DNA from: Rhea pennata
Taxonomy: Eukaryota > Chordata > Aves > Rheiformes > Rheidae
DNA: 64,000 nt
NCBI RefSeq assembly: GCF_028389875.1
Contig: NC_084667.1
Span: 62,598,570-62,662,569, forward strand
Reading direction: 5' to 3'
Within the stretch, counting starts at the first letter, position 1; each line of letters starts with the position of its first letter. A program made the position numbers and the translations under genes. Below are positions 1 through 11,279 of this stretch, piece after piece. Under the pieces are notes generated by a model, which had not been told where the DNA came from, did no database searches, and saw only the letters and a program-made list of their open reading frames with translations.

Positions 1-3000
1 GCCGTTCTCTTTCATTTAATCTGTATCGATTAATCTGTATGCAGACGACTACTGGCTCCTACCTGAACTTTCAGTTCAAGTAGAAAATGAAGATCTTTTA
101 GTCCTGGTGTCATGATAATAAAATATTATTTCTGAATTTGTAAATAAGTTATAAACTATAATGAATGATGAGTTCCTACTTGCACAGAGCTGCTCACCTT
201 TGGGGGACAGCTCTGTTTCCAAAAACCCTATATGTTTATGTGTGAACGTCTTCCCATGGATAGAGCATTTGTTTACTCTGTGCTGGAGTGGGCGCTTCCC
301 AGGCCATGGCATGTGCGATGGTGTGGGTGGTTTGCTCTGTGGTAGCACGTCTGCTCTCTGCTTGGGTCTAGGATGGGTTTGGAGAGGGACTGTGAGCCGA
401 GGTACACAGCAGCAAGCTGGCAACCCCACCGACACCTAAAATGTCCCTGGAAGTAACCCAGTTGGGCTTACTTGGCGTGCTGGCTCCAGCACCGGTCCTG
501 GTGGCCCTGGCCAGTCCTGTGAGAGCCATGACAGCTTTGGTGGTGACCCTTGCTTATAACTGGCTGGGTCTATGCTGTGTAAGCTTTGATTTGGCCGTGA
601 GCCTCTCCGGGGTTTGGGACTCTTCTTGCATTTGTTTTCCTGACTGGATTTTGAATAGTTCAGTAGTTCCATGAGTTTATTCTAACAGGATTCAAAGGAG
701 GAGACAGTAACTTTGTTTCAGAAGACTTCACTTCCAGCTTTGATTTGTAAACTTCACTGAGGCTGCGCTGAAAACAGAGCAGTAACCCTGGTGGTGGCAT
801 GTGTCTGAGCGAGGTGTCTTTTTTCCAGTGCACTGGACACAGACAATAGGGAAATTAATGAATTAAGCTAATGTCTCTTTGAACTTCTGAGTTCTAAGAA
901 GCTTCATCTGCAACTGCTGAGCCCAGAGGAAGAGATTAAGGATGTTGTGTCATTGCCCACTAGACTGTCATAAAAGCCTGAAATCTGCTTTCAAAAACCT
1001 ATGGAATGCAGAAGTGATTCGAGTCAAATTGGTTTCTATCAGTCACATATACATTATGTATCATCTACATTTATTGGAGGATCACTTTCACATAGCAATG
1101 ACATTATCCCCAGATTAATTTCCAGGTGTGCAATTACAGCATCCAGTTCTTACCCATGTCAACATTTAGCGACTCTAGTAGATTTGAATTCTTGAATAAC
1201 ACTGGACCGAATGAGCCCAGAATCATGGCCATAAAGGAACAGTCTAACAGACTAATATAACCAAAAGAGGGTGTGAATACCATGAAGCTCATTATAAATA
1301 GTGTGTGATATTCACAGTTAATTATTAGTACAGGTCTGATTAATTCAAAAACAGAGCATAAGAATAAGTGCTATAGAGCTTAAAATTTGCATTCCAGATC
1401 CTTAGGAGTATAAAGCAAAACACAGTGCTGTCATCTCTCAATAGTAACTGTCTTCTGTTTTGCTGTTTACAGCATTTCTGCCCCAGTTGTCTTAAAAAGT
1501 GGGGCTTTCCGTCGGTCAGGACGTTCTATTGGTCTCTTCACCTTAATTCATTTTACGTCTGTTGAATGCTTTCGCTGCTTATAGCAACTTGGACAGAATA
1601 ATAGGGCTTATTAGTTTTCAGAAATTATGAGTATTGTGGAGACAGGTGAACCCCGACAGGGTTCACGAGCAAAAGCTGCGGTACTATTGCAACATTGCGA
1701 GATGCCAGAGATCCCGTGTGTCAGTTCTGATGCACGTCCACAGGCGAGCAGACGTCCCGCGCTTCAGTGATCACAGGATGCTACCTTTCTATGAAAAATA
1801 TTTTCTAATGTGTTTTGCCATACGTTGCAGCAACACATCGAAGGCTGCTTTGCCCTTTTCAGCAGCCTCCTTTGGCGCCCGTTCTTCAGGTGTTGCTCGG
1901 GCAGTTTTCCTGGTTGGCTTTTTCCGGAGATGGAGTCAAGTATCAAACAAAGAGGAACAATCATCTTGGAAGCTATCACTTACAGTGTGCTCGTTATCGT
2001 CAGATTTACCCGCATGTTGCCTTACATTATAGATGTCAGAAGAGCTCAAGACTTGGCAGGAACCAGGGAGTCGCTGTAACACTTCATGCCAAGCAAAAGT
2101 CTGCGTTCTCCTGGGAAATTTGCACGGCTCTGTGTTGAGAATGATGTTCGAGTTAATTAGACTCATTTTCATATAATTTCATGGCATGCTAGCCAACAGT
2201 GATCTATAGTAGGCTTTCCTCATGGCTGTTGCTTTCAGACTTCTTTCTTAAATTGACACTTTTTCCTCATTTTTTTTTCCTGGCTCCGATCGTATTGTAT
2301 ATCTGGCATTGATAAAACAAGGAGAGGAATCTGGTTCTCCCTAATTAAACACACCCCGTGTTTTATTCTGTTACTCGAAGCTATGCTTGACAAATACATC
2401 TTTCCAGAGAAAAGGCTTGGCGACATCAAGAAGTCGTTTTACTTTCCTAAGGACCACGATTAAAGGTTTCCCCAGCCTGGGCTTGGAGTTGTGCCTTCAC
2501 TTTCCTCTTCATACGTTTCAGGTACCTATTTTCCCTTTTTCTTGATATCAATGTATATATGACAATTCCTGGATTTTCAGGGAACTCTCCAGGAATTTCC
2601 CCTTTTTTGGTAATTTTCTCCCAGCAGTCAGTTTTTGAGAAATGTGAGTTAACCAACTCTTAATCTTCGCAACATGTAATTTACTGACACTATTAAATGC
2701 AAGCTGTAGAGTCAGGTTGTTCTAACCCTCACCAAAATCTCAGCAAATTTCCTCTGTGCAGTTATTGGTAGTGGCCAAACCTGTGATAATACAGAAAAAT
2801 CACTTCTTGTTTGTTTGTAAAGGCTAGTCTCTTGCTAAACCATGTTAGGCAGCACTTTTGATAGTTCAACGCTTTCATTCTTCATTAACAAACTCCTGGA
2901 TCAATATTGGCCCTGCTTAGACTGGGACAGATTTCAGGCAAACTCATCTACCAGATCATTTTAAAAAATTTTTTAATTGTGGCTATTCTCGCACTTTTGA

Positions 3001-4947
3001 ACTAGGGTGTGTTTTGTTGAAACCCGTCCTTTTCCTCTCCATGGAAATTCCAATTTTCCTTTACATCTTTCCGTCAGAGTGTTTTCTTCCAGAATACTTT
3101 GCACAGTATTTAAGATTCGAGAAGTTCATCCTTCTGAAGTACTATATACATAAATATATAAACTAGGAATTTTAGTAAATGTATGCAAATTATGTTTGCC
3201 CACATTGGATAGAATTGGACTGATATCAAGAGTTTGAACAGAACTTTCAGTTATGCTATGGATTTATTTTTATTGGAATTATCTTAGGAGGTGCTGAATG
3301 GTGTTTGGCAGTTTTCTTGTTACAGCAGTACTAGTAAGTTAGCGTCTGTAGTGGAGCAACTAGGATATTGCCGCAGTCAGCACGGTGCTGTTTCACAGCA
3401 ACCTGGATCTGGACTGCTTTTTGCCGCTCTGCCATTCGTAACACAGATACCCCCACAAACAGCAAGAAATCGTTAGCTTTTCTGTAAGACGGGCCATTCC
3501 CTTGAGGGTGGCACGATTCACTTCCACAGCAAGCTTGACAAATCCTCTTTTCCTGACTTCACGCTTCACACCCGAAGGCCCCTTCAGCCCTGGCCAGTTT
3601 GTGTTGTGTTAAGCGCAGGAAGGGAAGCGAGCAGAAGTCTTTTAAAGCGGGAGGAGTGGATTTGTGTGCCCGAGACCTTCGCCCGGGGTTGGCGTCCCAT
3701 TGTTAGCGGGGGCAAGTCAACGTTTATCTAATTACCGCCCCAGAATACGTTTCCTGATTGCGGCATTGCGTTTTCTGTACTTAATGCTTGGCAGCGTTTC
3801 TGTCACGGTGTTTGTAAGAGCTTTGCTCGCTTCCTTTGATTTTAATTTACAGATCGGCTGTGCCCCCTCAAGGTTAAACCTGTTTTGTCTGTCCCTTTCC
3901 AAATCAATTCTTCGCATTCTTTAGAAATCGAGCAAATGACAGAAAGTCACATTCCAAGACAAATGTGCAGCAGCTGTGAGGGTAGATTAACGAATCTTAA
4001 TGTACTTGTTTGTAATGCTGCTCTTTGGACGCAAAGGTTATCTTTCGTACAGAACTACTGGCAAAAGAAAACAAGCTATTGAGGTAGCAAGGTCTGAAGT
4101 AGATAAAGCTTGTATAGAAAAAAAAATGAATCTGGTCCTAATTATTTTTAGGTGAGTTCATCAAATTACGATTAGCATGTATAGCTTCCTCTCCTGCCTG
4201 ATAGACACAAGTCTGACTTTCTAACTCACTCCATTCTGACCTGGATCCTCACCTCTCTTGGGTGCCTGCTCCTGTGAGTGCTTGGACAGCAAACCTTGTT
4301 TCCTCACCCATTTCTCCTTTTCTGTCACTTTTGAACCCACAGCCACCCTTCCTGATATTGATGAGAGCCCTCTTTAACTCCTCCTTATTTCATATGCTGA
4401 GATCAACCACAAGTTTTACTACCTCTTTCTCTGTGATCGTTCTCGTGTCCATTGCATTAAATATCTAAGGCCTGGCCTATCTGCTACCAGTTTCTTCTTA
4501 GCCTGGCAGCTACCCAGGTGGTCCTCTGCAACAACTGCTATATGGAGCTGTTCAAAATTATTCCTTCCCTTGGTTGTTTCATTAGACAGCACGTCTCTGC
4601 TCCTTTCCCATGGCCGATCCAGTTTGCACTTCTAGTCCATCAGCTCCCCATTCCTACTGTACTTTCTTGCCTACTTTTACAGTCTGCTTCCTCCAATCTT
4701 TATTTGCAGAGTAATACTATCTCAGCTTCCTAATGTCTTCTCTTCTCCATACTGTCTTCCAGTTCTTTACTAACAAATGCTCTTTTTGAGATGACCTGCA
4801 AGAGCTCCACAAGCTCCATTTTTTTCAGTTCCTCCTTCAAACTCAGCTGATACCAACACGTTGCTGTTGTCAATGATGTCCACAACATGTCTCGTGATCA
4901 GGTCTATTTGTTGAGCCTTACAGGAACACAGTGCTTTTCTTTGTTAG
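1..4947. other. Left intergenic stretch, no gene recognised
   Basis: AT-rich sequence with many short ORFs on both strands, none resembling a known protein. The densest overlap (1634-2138) is in several frames at once, which argues against coding. In mammals PPP2R5E is the neighbour on this side, but I cannot identify any of its exons or UTR here. Confidence 0.6.
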
Positions 4948-5299
4948 AAATCACAGAATTGGTAAGTTTGGAAGGGATCTCTGGAGATCATTTAGTCCAA
5001 CCCACCTGCTCAAGCAGAGTCACCTAGAGCATGTTAGACAGGATTGTATCCAGACGGGTTTTGAATTATCTCCAGAGAAGGAGACTCCACAACCTCTCTG
5101 GGCAACCTGTTCCAGTGCTCCGTCATTCTCACAGTGAAGAAATTCCCCTCACATTCAGGCAGAACTTCCTGTGGTTCAGTTTGTGCCCGTTGCCTCTAGT
5201 CCTGTCACGTGGGACTATTGAAAAGAGTTCAGCCCCATCCCCTTGACACCCTTCCTTCAGGTACTTCTACACATTGATAAGATCCCCTCTCAGTCTTCT
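4948..5299 (-). mobile_element. CR1 LINE, 5'-truncated 3' end
   Basis: The plus strand reads as the reverse complement of an avian CR1 3' region. It starts TCACAGAATTGG (remnant of the ATTCTATGA-type 3' repeat), then GGAAGGGATCTCTGGAGATC, TTTAGTCCAACCCACCTGCT, CCACAACCTCTCTGGGCAAC, and ends near GATCCCCTCTCAGTCTTCT. CR1 sense is therefore the minus strand, with the 3' end on the left and a truncated 5' end at about 5299. About 350 bp remain, with no coding capacity. A short T5-containing linker joins it to the tRNA-Asp pseudogene. Confidence 0.92.
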
Positions 5300-5311
5300 G
5301 AAAAAGCACAC

Positions 5312-5383
5312 CTCCCCGTCGGGGAATCGAACCCCAGACTCCTGGGTGACAGGTGGGGATACTCACCACTATACTAACAAGGA
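5312..5383 (-). pseudogene. tRNA-Asp(GTC) pseudogene, 72 nt
   Basis: Read on the minus strand, this matches canonical vertebrate tRNA-Asp at 66 of 72 positions (differences at 5, 30, 39, 41, 46 and 48 against the consensus I remember). The GTC anticodon is at 5350-5348. Acceptor and T arms still pair, with wobbles at 5-68 and 49-65. In the anticodon stem, pairs 29-41, 30-40 and 31-39 are broken, so it is unlikely to make a working tRNA. The A box (TAGTATAGTGG) and B box (GGTTCGATTCC) are intact, and a T5 run follows after six bases (5305-5301). It abuts the truncated 5' end of a CR1 element in the same orientation. Confidence 0.88.
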
Positions 5384-8300
5384 TGGACATGACCTGATTT
5401 TGTTTGTTTGTTTTTTAGTTGCAAACAAAATAAATGGTGGCACAGCCTAGGACTCTGAGTACTTCTCTTCCAGCATCCTGCCTAGCGGGTCCTTGTTCAG
5501 AGCTGGAGATCTTTACTGCTAACAAGACTTGGTGAATAATAACGAGGAAGAATACTGAGAGTGTATCTTAGACCTCCCCCACATCCCCAATTTCAGGCCT
5601 ATTATTATTTATTTCTAAAAATTGCATTTCTCCCTTCTGTGTTCCTCTCTCGTACTATAAAGTGCGATCCCTGGGAAGGATCTTCTGTGCTGCCGCATTG
5701 ACAATACGTGGTTAAAGGGAGTAACTTTGGAGAGGGAAAAGGTGAGAGGAGAAGAATTAAGATGATGGTTTTTTTGGGTTGTACTCGCACAGACACCAGC
5801 ATCCCATCAGCCCAGTTTAGACTCTGCTGCTATGTATCATCTCTCATGTATACAAAACATCCAGAGATTTCATGCGAGTCTTGCTAGACTGCAGGCAGTG
5901 GAATAGCTTCCCTTTGCTGCCGCTTCCAAGCACCATTTCCTAATTTAGACAGAAGAAGCACAACTGAGAGGTGAATAATAAATCTATTACAAGTCAGCAT
6001 GTGTGCATGTCACCAAGGTAATTTACTGACCAGGGCCACATAGTAGTACGTAAAAGAAATGGGCAGAAGTTGCTTAAATCTGGAAAGTAAAGCGAAGCAA
6101 GCACTCTACAGGTTCCCAGGAGTTAGACTCAATGTGGGTCCTGCTACTGCACCAAATTTATGCTCTTGACCTTGGAAGTGAAGCAAGGACTCTGAGACAT
6201 CAAATATCCACTCTAGAAAAGGGAGAACACCTCTACAATATACCTTGTGTAGTCCTGAATGCCCCAGTATTACATTTATTCAATGCGTACCAGTTTCCAG
6301 GCCATACTATGGCAGATCTGAGCACAACTCACCAAAAATACACATTTGATTCTCGTAAGGTAAATTAACATACTCATAGAAGTCACTTTTTTGTGTCTGA
6401 GGAGAAATTCATTTTCTGGACATCAACAGATACTCGGGATTTTTTTGTTTGTTTTTTTCTTTTCTCAACCTTTGTAGGATGAAGTTTATTTAAATCAAGG
6501 TTTCCTCCAATGTTTTCTGTTTTCAAGGTTGGGTTGTATTTCTGTGGCCTTATTCCTTAACAGCAGCATCCTGAGGGATCCATAATTACTGACACTTATT
6601 TCACCTTTTCTTGGTGTGCCTGACAACTGGAGCGTTCAGCAATGGGAAATCATGGTACAGCTGGAAGCTGGAGGCAGGACTGCGAGGGGACTTGGCTGAG
6701 GTCTCTGCGTGAGCGTATGGCTGCACTTCTCAGGCCTGCTTGTGTTTCATGGACTTGGTGCCAGTAAGATCTTCACAGTACCAAGGTTCCTCAACTTCCT
6801 TCTGTCCTATAAATAGCTGAAACTTTTATTTGCATGGCAAAGGCAATGGACATGATTTCCAGATTTCCTTGGCACAGTGCTGCTTACTTATGTGATAGCT
6901 GCCTTACTAGTTGAGAAAATTTTTTCCTTTCTTGCAAACTCCCACCTCCTCTCCCCATCCCTTGCCGTTGCTTGTACGGAGCAATCGAGTAAAGAAGGTC
7001 TTACATAGCTGACATAAATTTGGGGTTTTGTTCAGACCAATATTTCGAAAGTCTTCCTTCAGGGTGTTCACTCATGGCTTATTAAGTAGGGGGTAATGCT
7101 TATTTCAGTGCCAGCCTACAATCTCCTTGGAAAGGTGTTGCAATTCCGCTATGGAAAAGGAGATCCGTTTTGCCCCAGTGCATGCTCATTATTTCACTCA
7201 AATTATGTCACTCACCAAGACACTCCTTTTGTTCCAGGGCTTGTGTTACGAAACTGCACCCTTTAAGCTAACCACCACTGGAAAGGAGAGGCTTGATTTT
7301 GAGTGAATGTCTTTGATGCCTTGGGTAGTTCTTGTAAGAATCTGCCTCTGTATTGCCTTGATTGACAAGACCTTTTCTATAAATTCGAGCAATTAAGCAG
7401 CCCAGTAGCAGCTGCTAGGGAGATCTACTGAGCACAAACCTGAGAAAGATTGCTGTGCGGATCTCCTACTGTTCTTCTGGCTCTGAAACACCATCCGCAA
7501 TTCAGAACCACAAAAGGCGATCCGACTCTGACAAGTTAGGTGAGTATGTTTCTGTGTTGAGTCTGTGTCATGGCTCCTGCTCATGAACAAAGCAGTGGAT
7601 TTTGCTAAAATGGCAAAGAATAAGTGTTTAATTTGTTCTGAAGTTTGTCTCTTTTAGTCACAAAAGCTTGTTATTAAAAATAGGGATTTTTAGTGTTTTA
7701 TTTTTCTACTCTGAAGCTCATATGTAAACATAACGCTCATTTAATCATGTGTGAGACTATAGCATATGCATGGCCATGTATGTGAAAGGCTCACTGCAGC
7801 AAGCTCCATGTACTGATCTAAAACTCTGGTACTCTGGTTTATCAAAATTAAGAGTTTGGGTTAACAGAAGCTTAGAGACACAAATGTCAGTCAAGCAAAA
7901 GGGGGGCTAAGCTCATTTGACTTAAACCTATCAACTAAGAACACAGCCCAAAGCACAGAAGTCTATGTGCTAAATTCAGTAGCTGATCTCTCCAAGTTAA
8001 ATGTCAAGTCTGGGGTTTCTATATGGACCTTTTTAAATGCCATGCAAATATGTGAGGTGTAGAGTGATCTTGTGGCTTAGGGCTTCAGTTACTTTCCGTC
8101 TCTTTTCTTTTGACAGAGAAAGTTGTGCCAGAGACACTAGTTGCCTTCTTCATCAAAGGTTTAAAATAGAAAGACAGCAAATATCGGAGGGACTTGGCCA
8201 GTGGTGGACTGCTTGAAAGTGTGAGAAATTTAAACCCTTTCTGGTCATCTTGGCCATGTCTCTCCTTGTCTAACTGGCTCCATTCATGGCTTAGCAGCTG

Positions 8301-9012
8301 TGGCTGGGTCTGAGCCTGCTGGGAGGGTGGTGTGTGCCAGAGAGAAACTTGACATTGCTTTCACCTCTCTGGCTGCAGCCCTGGAAATGACCCAGCATCA
8401 GTCTAGTACTCAAGGTATTGGAAATGGTAACTTCAGTATCTGAATCAGTCTTTGGAGGTGCTTATCTCTCTCCAGAGATTACAGTGTGAACTCAGTGGTA
8501 GCTGGCTCCTAATTTAGGTTAAAAGGTAAGTGGGAGAAATCCAGGATCAGATGCCCTCATCAAAGTGCAGCTGACATCTTCAGGCCTAATGCTGCTAAAT
8601 GGACGGAGCTGCAGCTTCTTTCTCCTCGTGTGGCAAAATAGGGAACCTACCAGCTCCCCGCAAGTGTGCGTGATGCCCTCCAGGCTGCCCCTACCTGGGC
8701 CAGTCCTGACAGAGACCGACAAGGTGTGCTGACTCAGAGAGGCCAACCAGAGCTCAGGACAACCCACATGGGACTGGAGGAAGGCATGTGTTGTGCAGTA
8801 AACTTGCAGAATCTGTCTGCAAATGGCTTTCTCGCCTCTGTGCAAACCCCACTGCCCTGTGGGCAGAGCCTGCAGGATGCTGCTTTCCCTTACAGACCTT
8901 CTCACTAAGACCTGTTGGGAGTAGGTGACCCCTTGTTCTTAGATGTGCCCCTCTCGTGGGCAAAGAGATGCCACCTCTCACAACTCCCCGCTTGCCTCCT
9001 TTCTGCCTCAGG
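5384..9012. other. Intergenic stretch upstream of GPHB5
   Basis: No gene, interspersed repeat or clear core promoter recognised. The final 500 bp are more GC-rich than the rest and would contain the GPHB5 promoter and any 5' UTR exon. Confidence 0.6.
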
Positions 9013-9216
9013 ATGAAGCTCCAGCATATGGTGATGGGCGCTCTGCCTCTCCTGCTGCTGGTGGGCTGCCTCAGTGCCCTGAGGACCTCTGGCATCAACC
9101 TGCGCACATTCATCGGCTGTGCTGTGCGGGAGTTCACCTTCCTGGCCAAGAAGCCTGGCTGCAAGGGGCTGCGCATCACCACGGACGCTTGCTGGGGCCG
9201 CTGCCACACGTGGGAG
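9013..9216 (+). CDS. GPHB5: GPHB5 coding exon 1 (signal peptide and first half of the cystine knot)
   Basis: This exon encodes residues 1-68, ending HTWE, followed by a GTGAGG donor at 9217 in phase 0. It carries the signal peptide and cysteines 36, 50, 60 and 64, including the WGRC knot motif. Directly before the ATG is a pyrimidine-rich stretch ending CTCAG, which resembles a splice acceptor, so a non-coding upstream exon is possible. No convincing TATA box or CpG island is seen upstream. Confidence 0.96.
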
Positions 9217-11279
9217 GTGAGGATTGCCCAGGACGTGGGGGTGAGGGTGGCAGTTGACACTAACTCCTGTGGGGAGCGATATCCCTTAAAACTTGCAGCT
9301 ACCTATGAAGCGGCTGGGAAGGTGGCCCTGTGGTCGGGCTCTGCTCCCTTGTTGGGTTCCTGGCTCTGTCACAGGCTTCCTCGGCACCCCGCCGGGTAAC
9401 TGCCACATCCCTGTTCCTCCAGAGAACTTCTCCAGGGACCCACTGTCTGCCCCATGCATGTGTGTGCAGCACCTGGGGGTGAGATGGGACCTGGTTTCAT
9501 ATCCCAGAGCTGCAGCTGTGGCAATCACGAACAGCAGTAATGGTGAGAGGATGTGGGGCTCTCCAGAGGTGCGAACGAAGATGAGGGCCGTGTCCCCCTT
9601 GGCGACCACCTCATTGCTGCTGCCAGCGGCTGAGCACTTTTCTGTACGTCCCTCCCTCCCGACTTCCACTTCTCGGAGAAGGATGTGCATCATGTGGCAA
9701 TATTAAAGAAGCGCTTATGTAATACTCCTATTATGCAATTTGAAAGCCTCTTACAGCTTAAACACTTAAGGAGAGGAGGCCTTTATTACTTTACTGGAAG
9801 AAAATTCCTTTGAGATTAAGATGGAGCTCCCAATTGATGGGTAATATATTTTGTTCTGAAAAGCAAATCCCAAAGATAATGTCTGGTTTCTAATTTGGCC
9901 CTGTTTTAAATCACAGCCCTGTATAAACACAAAGCAGCTAGTTTCGGGGTGAGGAAAAGGAGCAAGAAAGAGCATAAGTAAGTCTGCACGCGCTTCAGAG
10001 AACAAGTTTCTGAGTCGCTTTGTCTGTCTTTCACTGAAACGCTCAGGGGGTCTGACCCAGACTGATGTATTCAGGGAAACTCGCAGCGACTCCGGAGGGA
10101 TTTTGCCCACGTAAAGGCAGGGGCTCTCCGTAGTTGAGCAGAGGAGGAGGAGTTGTGGCCTGTGTGCCAGCTCTCACCCTCCAGAAAGGGCTGTGATGTG
10201 TGCGGATGGGGGGTTGGTAAGAGGAAGGGTGTCTGGATAGCTCTCTGCTGGGACATTGCCTCTATTTTTTTCCTCCATCCTTGTTCTCTGTCCCCAGGGT
10301 AGGCCCTTTACATAGCACAGAGTGGGAAAAAAGATTATAACACCTCCTGGCTGTGTTACCTTATGCTGTTCCACATCTGTGCAAGGGAAAGGATTATAGC
10401 GGCTCCCATTCCTGTCTGTCTTGCCCCTCCTTGGAGTTTTCGGAGAAAGGGGGCTTTTGTCAAGCAAAAACTCACTTTTCACGAGAAGTAATGCTGCTGT
10501 GCTAATGCATGGGAGTGTGGGTTTCAGGGCCTTCAGGCTCCTGTTTTCTCCTGCTGCCTAAGGTCAAACTGCTGCCTTCGCTGCTGGTACTGTTTGCGTG
10601 CATTCCCAGTGGGACGTGCGGTCTGACTGGGAAGACTGGCCTGGCAGAAAAGCCCCAGCCATTTGGCACTTGGACGCACCGCTTGTCTTGGGGCAGCCTG
10701 TACAAGCAGAAGGGTTTCCAGCTGCAAGCGTTCTCTTTGGTGGGAAGTCAATGCTTTTGGAAGGAAGCAGCTGCTTTTGGCAAGCGTGTGCGTTTGGTCG
10801 AAACACTAGCATTCTGCTAAACCCCAGCTTTTTGGCTAGGCTTTTGTCTTCCTTCAGGCAGCCTTGATTGGAACTTGATGCTTTAAACAAGCATGCGCAT
10901 GCACGTACACCCACTCCCCTGGTGGCAGGGTCTCAAGAAGCAGGTGTTTAAGGGTACAACATAAGAACTGTTTCCATAATCTTTTCCATCTTGAGCCGGT
11001 GGCTCCTGTGTTTGTACTGAATCGCCTTCAAGGTACTGAGACACTGGATGTTTTTTCTTCCTTCTTGCCTGATGTCACGTTTCTCTGCAGAAGCCAGTCC
11101 TGGAGCCACCTTACATTGAGGCTTACCATCGTGTTTGCACCTACAACGAGACCAAGATGGTGACAGTGAAGCTGCCTAAATGTGCCCCCAACGTGGACCC
11201 GTTTTACACGTACCCAGTGGCCATCCGCTGCGACTGCGACGTCTGTTCCACAGCGACTACTGAATGCGAGACCGCCTGA
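9013..11279 (+). CDS. GPHB5: Glycoprotein hormone beta-5 (thyrostimulin beta subunit), complete, two coding exons
   Basis: Joining 9013-9216 to 11091-11279 gives an open frame of 130 codons plus TGA, the usual family length. Residues 1 to about 24 form a signal peptide with a leucine-rich core (residues 11-16). The mature part has the cystine-knot hormone pattern: [30 protein letters not shown] and a CDCDVC / TTEC tail. Ten cysteines are at 36, 50, 60, 64, 84, 99, 115, 117, 120 and 127. The pair that closes the seat-belt in LH/FSH/TSH beta chains is absent, as expected for GPHB5. One N-glycosylation sequon is at N87. By family knowledge the product is secreted, pairs with GPHA2 and activates the TSH receptor. 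The start at 9013 gives a clean signal peptide and has A at -3; an in-frame ATG at 8968 would prepend 15 non-hydrophobic residues and is less likely. RHOJ lies downstream in the opposite direction. Confidence 0.97.
9217..11090 (+). other. GPHB5: GPHB5 intron
   Basis: This 1874-bp phase-0 intron has a GTGAGG donor and a TTCTCTGCAG acceptor. It sits between the HTWE and KPVLEP codons, the same place as in mammalian GPHB5 by memory. Several ORFs of 60-137 codons occur on both strands, but none resembles a known protein and none has codon structure that stands out. I see no repeats inside it. Confidence 0.9.
11091..11279 (+). CDS. GPHB5: GPHB5 coding exon 2 (C-terminal half, N-glycosylation site, stop)
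   Basis: This exon encodes residues 69-130, from [11 protein letters not shown] to TECETA, then TGA at 11277-11279. It contains the N87-E-T glycosylation sequon, the conserved [12 protein letters not shown] block and six knot cysteines. The acceptor at 11081-11090 (TTCTCTGCAG) is strong. No AATAAA is seen in the first 1.8 kb after the stop; the first on this strand is at 13084-13089, so the polyadenylation site is not resolved. Confidence 0.96.
   Translation, partial: KPVLEPPYIEAYHRVCTYNETKMVTVKLPKCAPNVDPFYTYPVAIRCDCDVCSTATTECETA

Noticed and set aside
1..700. Possible PPP2R5E 3' end, suggested by remembered gene order
   Set aside because: No PPP2R5E coding sequence or reliable UTR landmark could be recognised; synteny alone is not enough.
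1634..2138. Cluster of overlapping ORFs (89-132 codons) in several frames
   Set aside because: Multiple frames are open at once, the translations match no family I recognise, and there are no splice or promoter signals to favour one.
8754..9260. Antisense ORFs of 100-168 codons over GPHB5 exon 1
   Set aside because: They mirror the GC-rich coding exon on the opposite strand and resemble no known protein.
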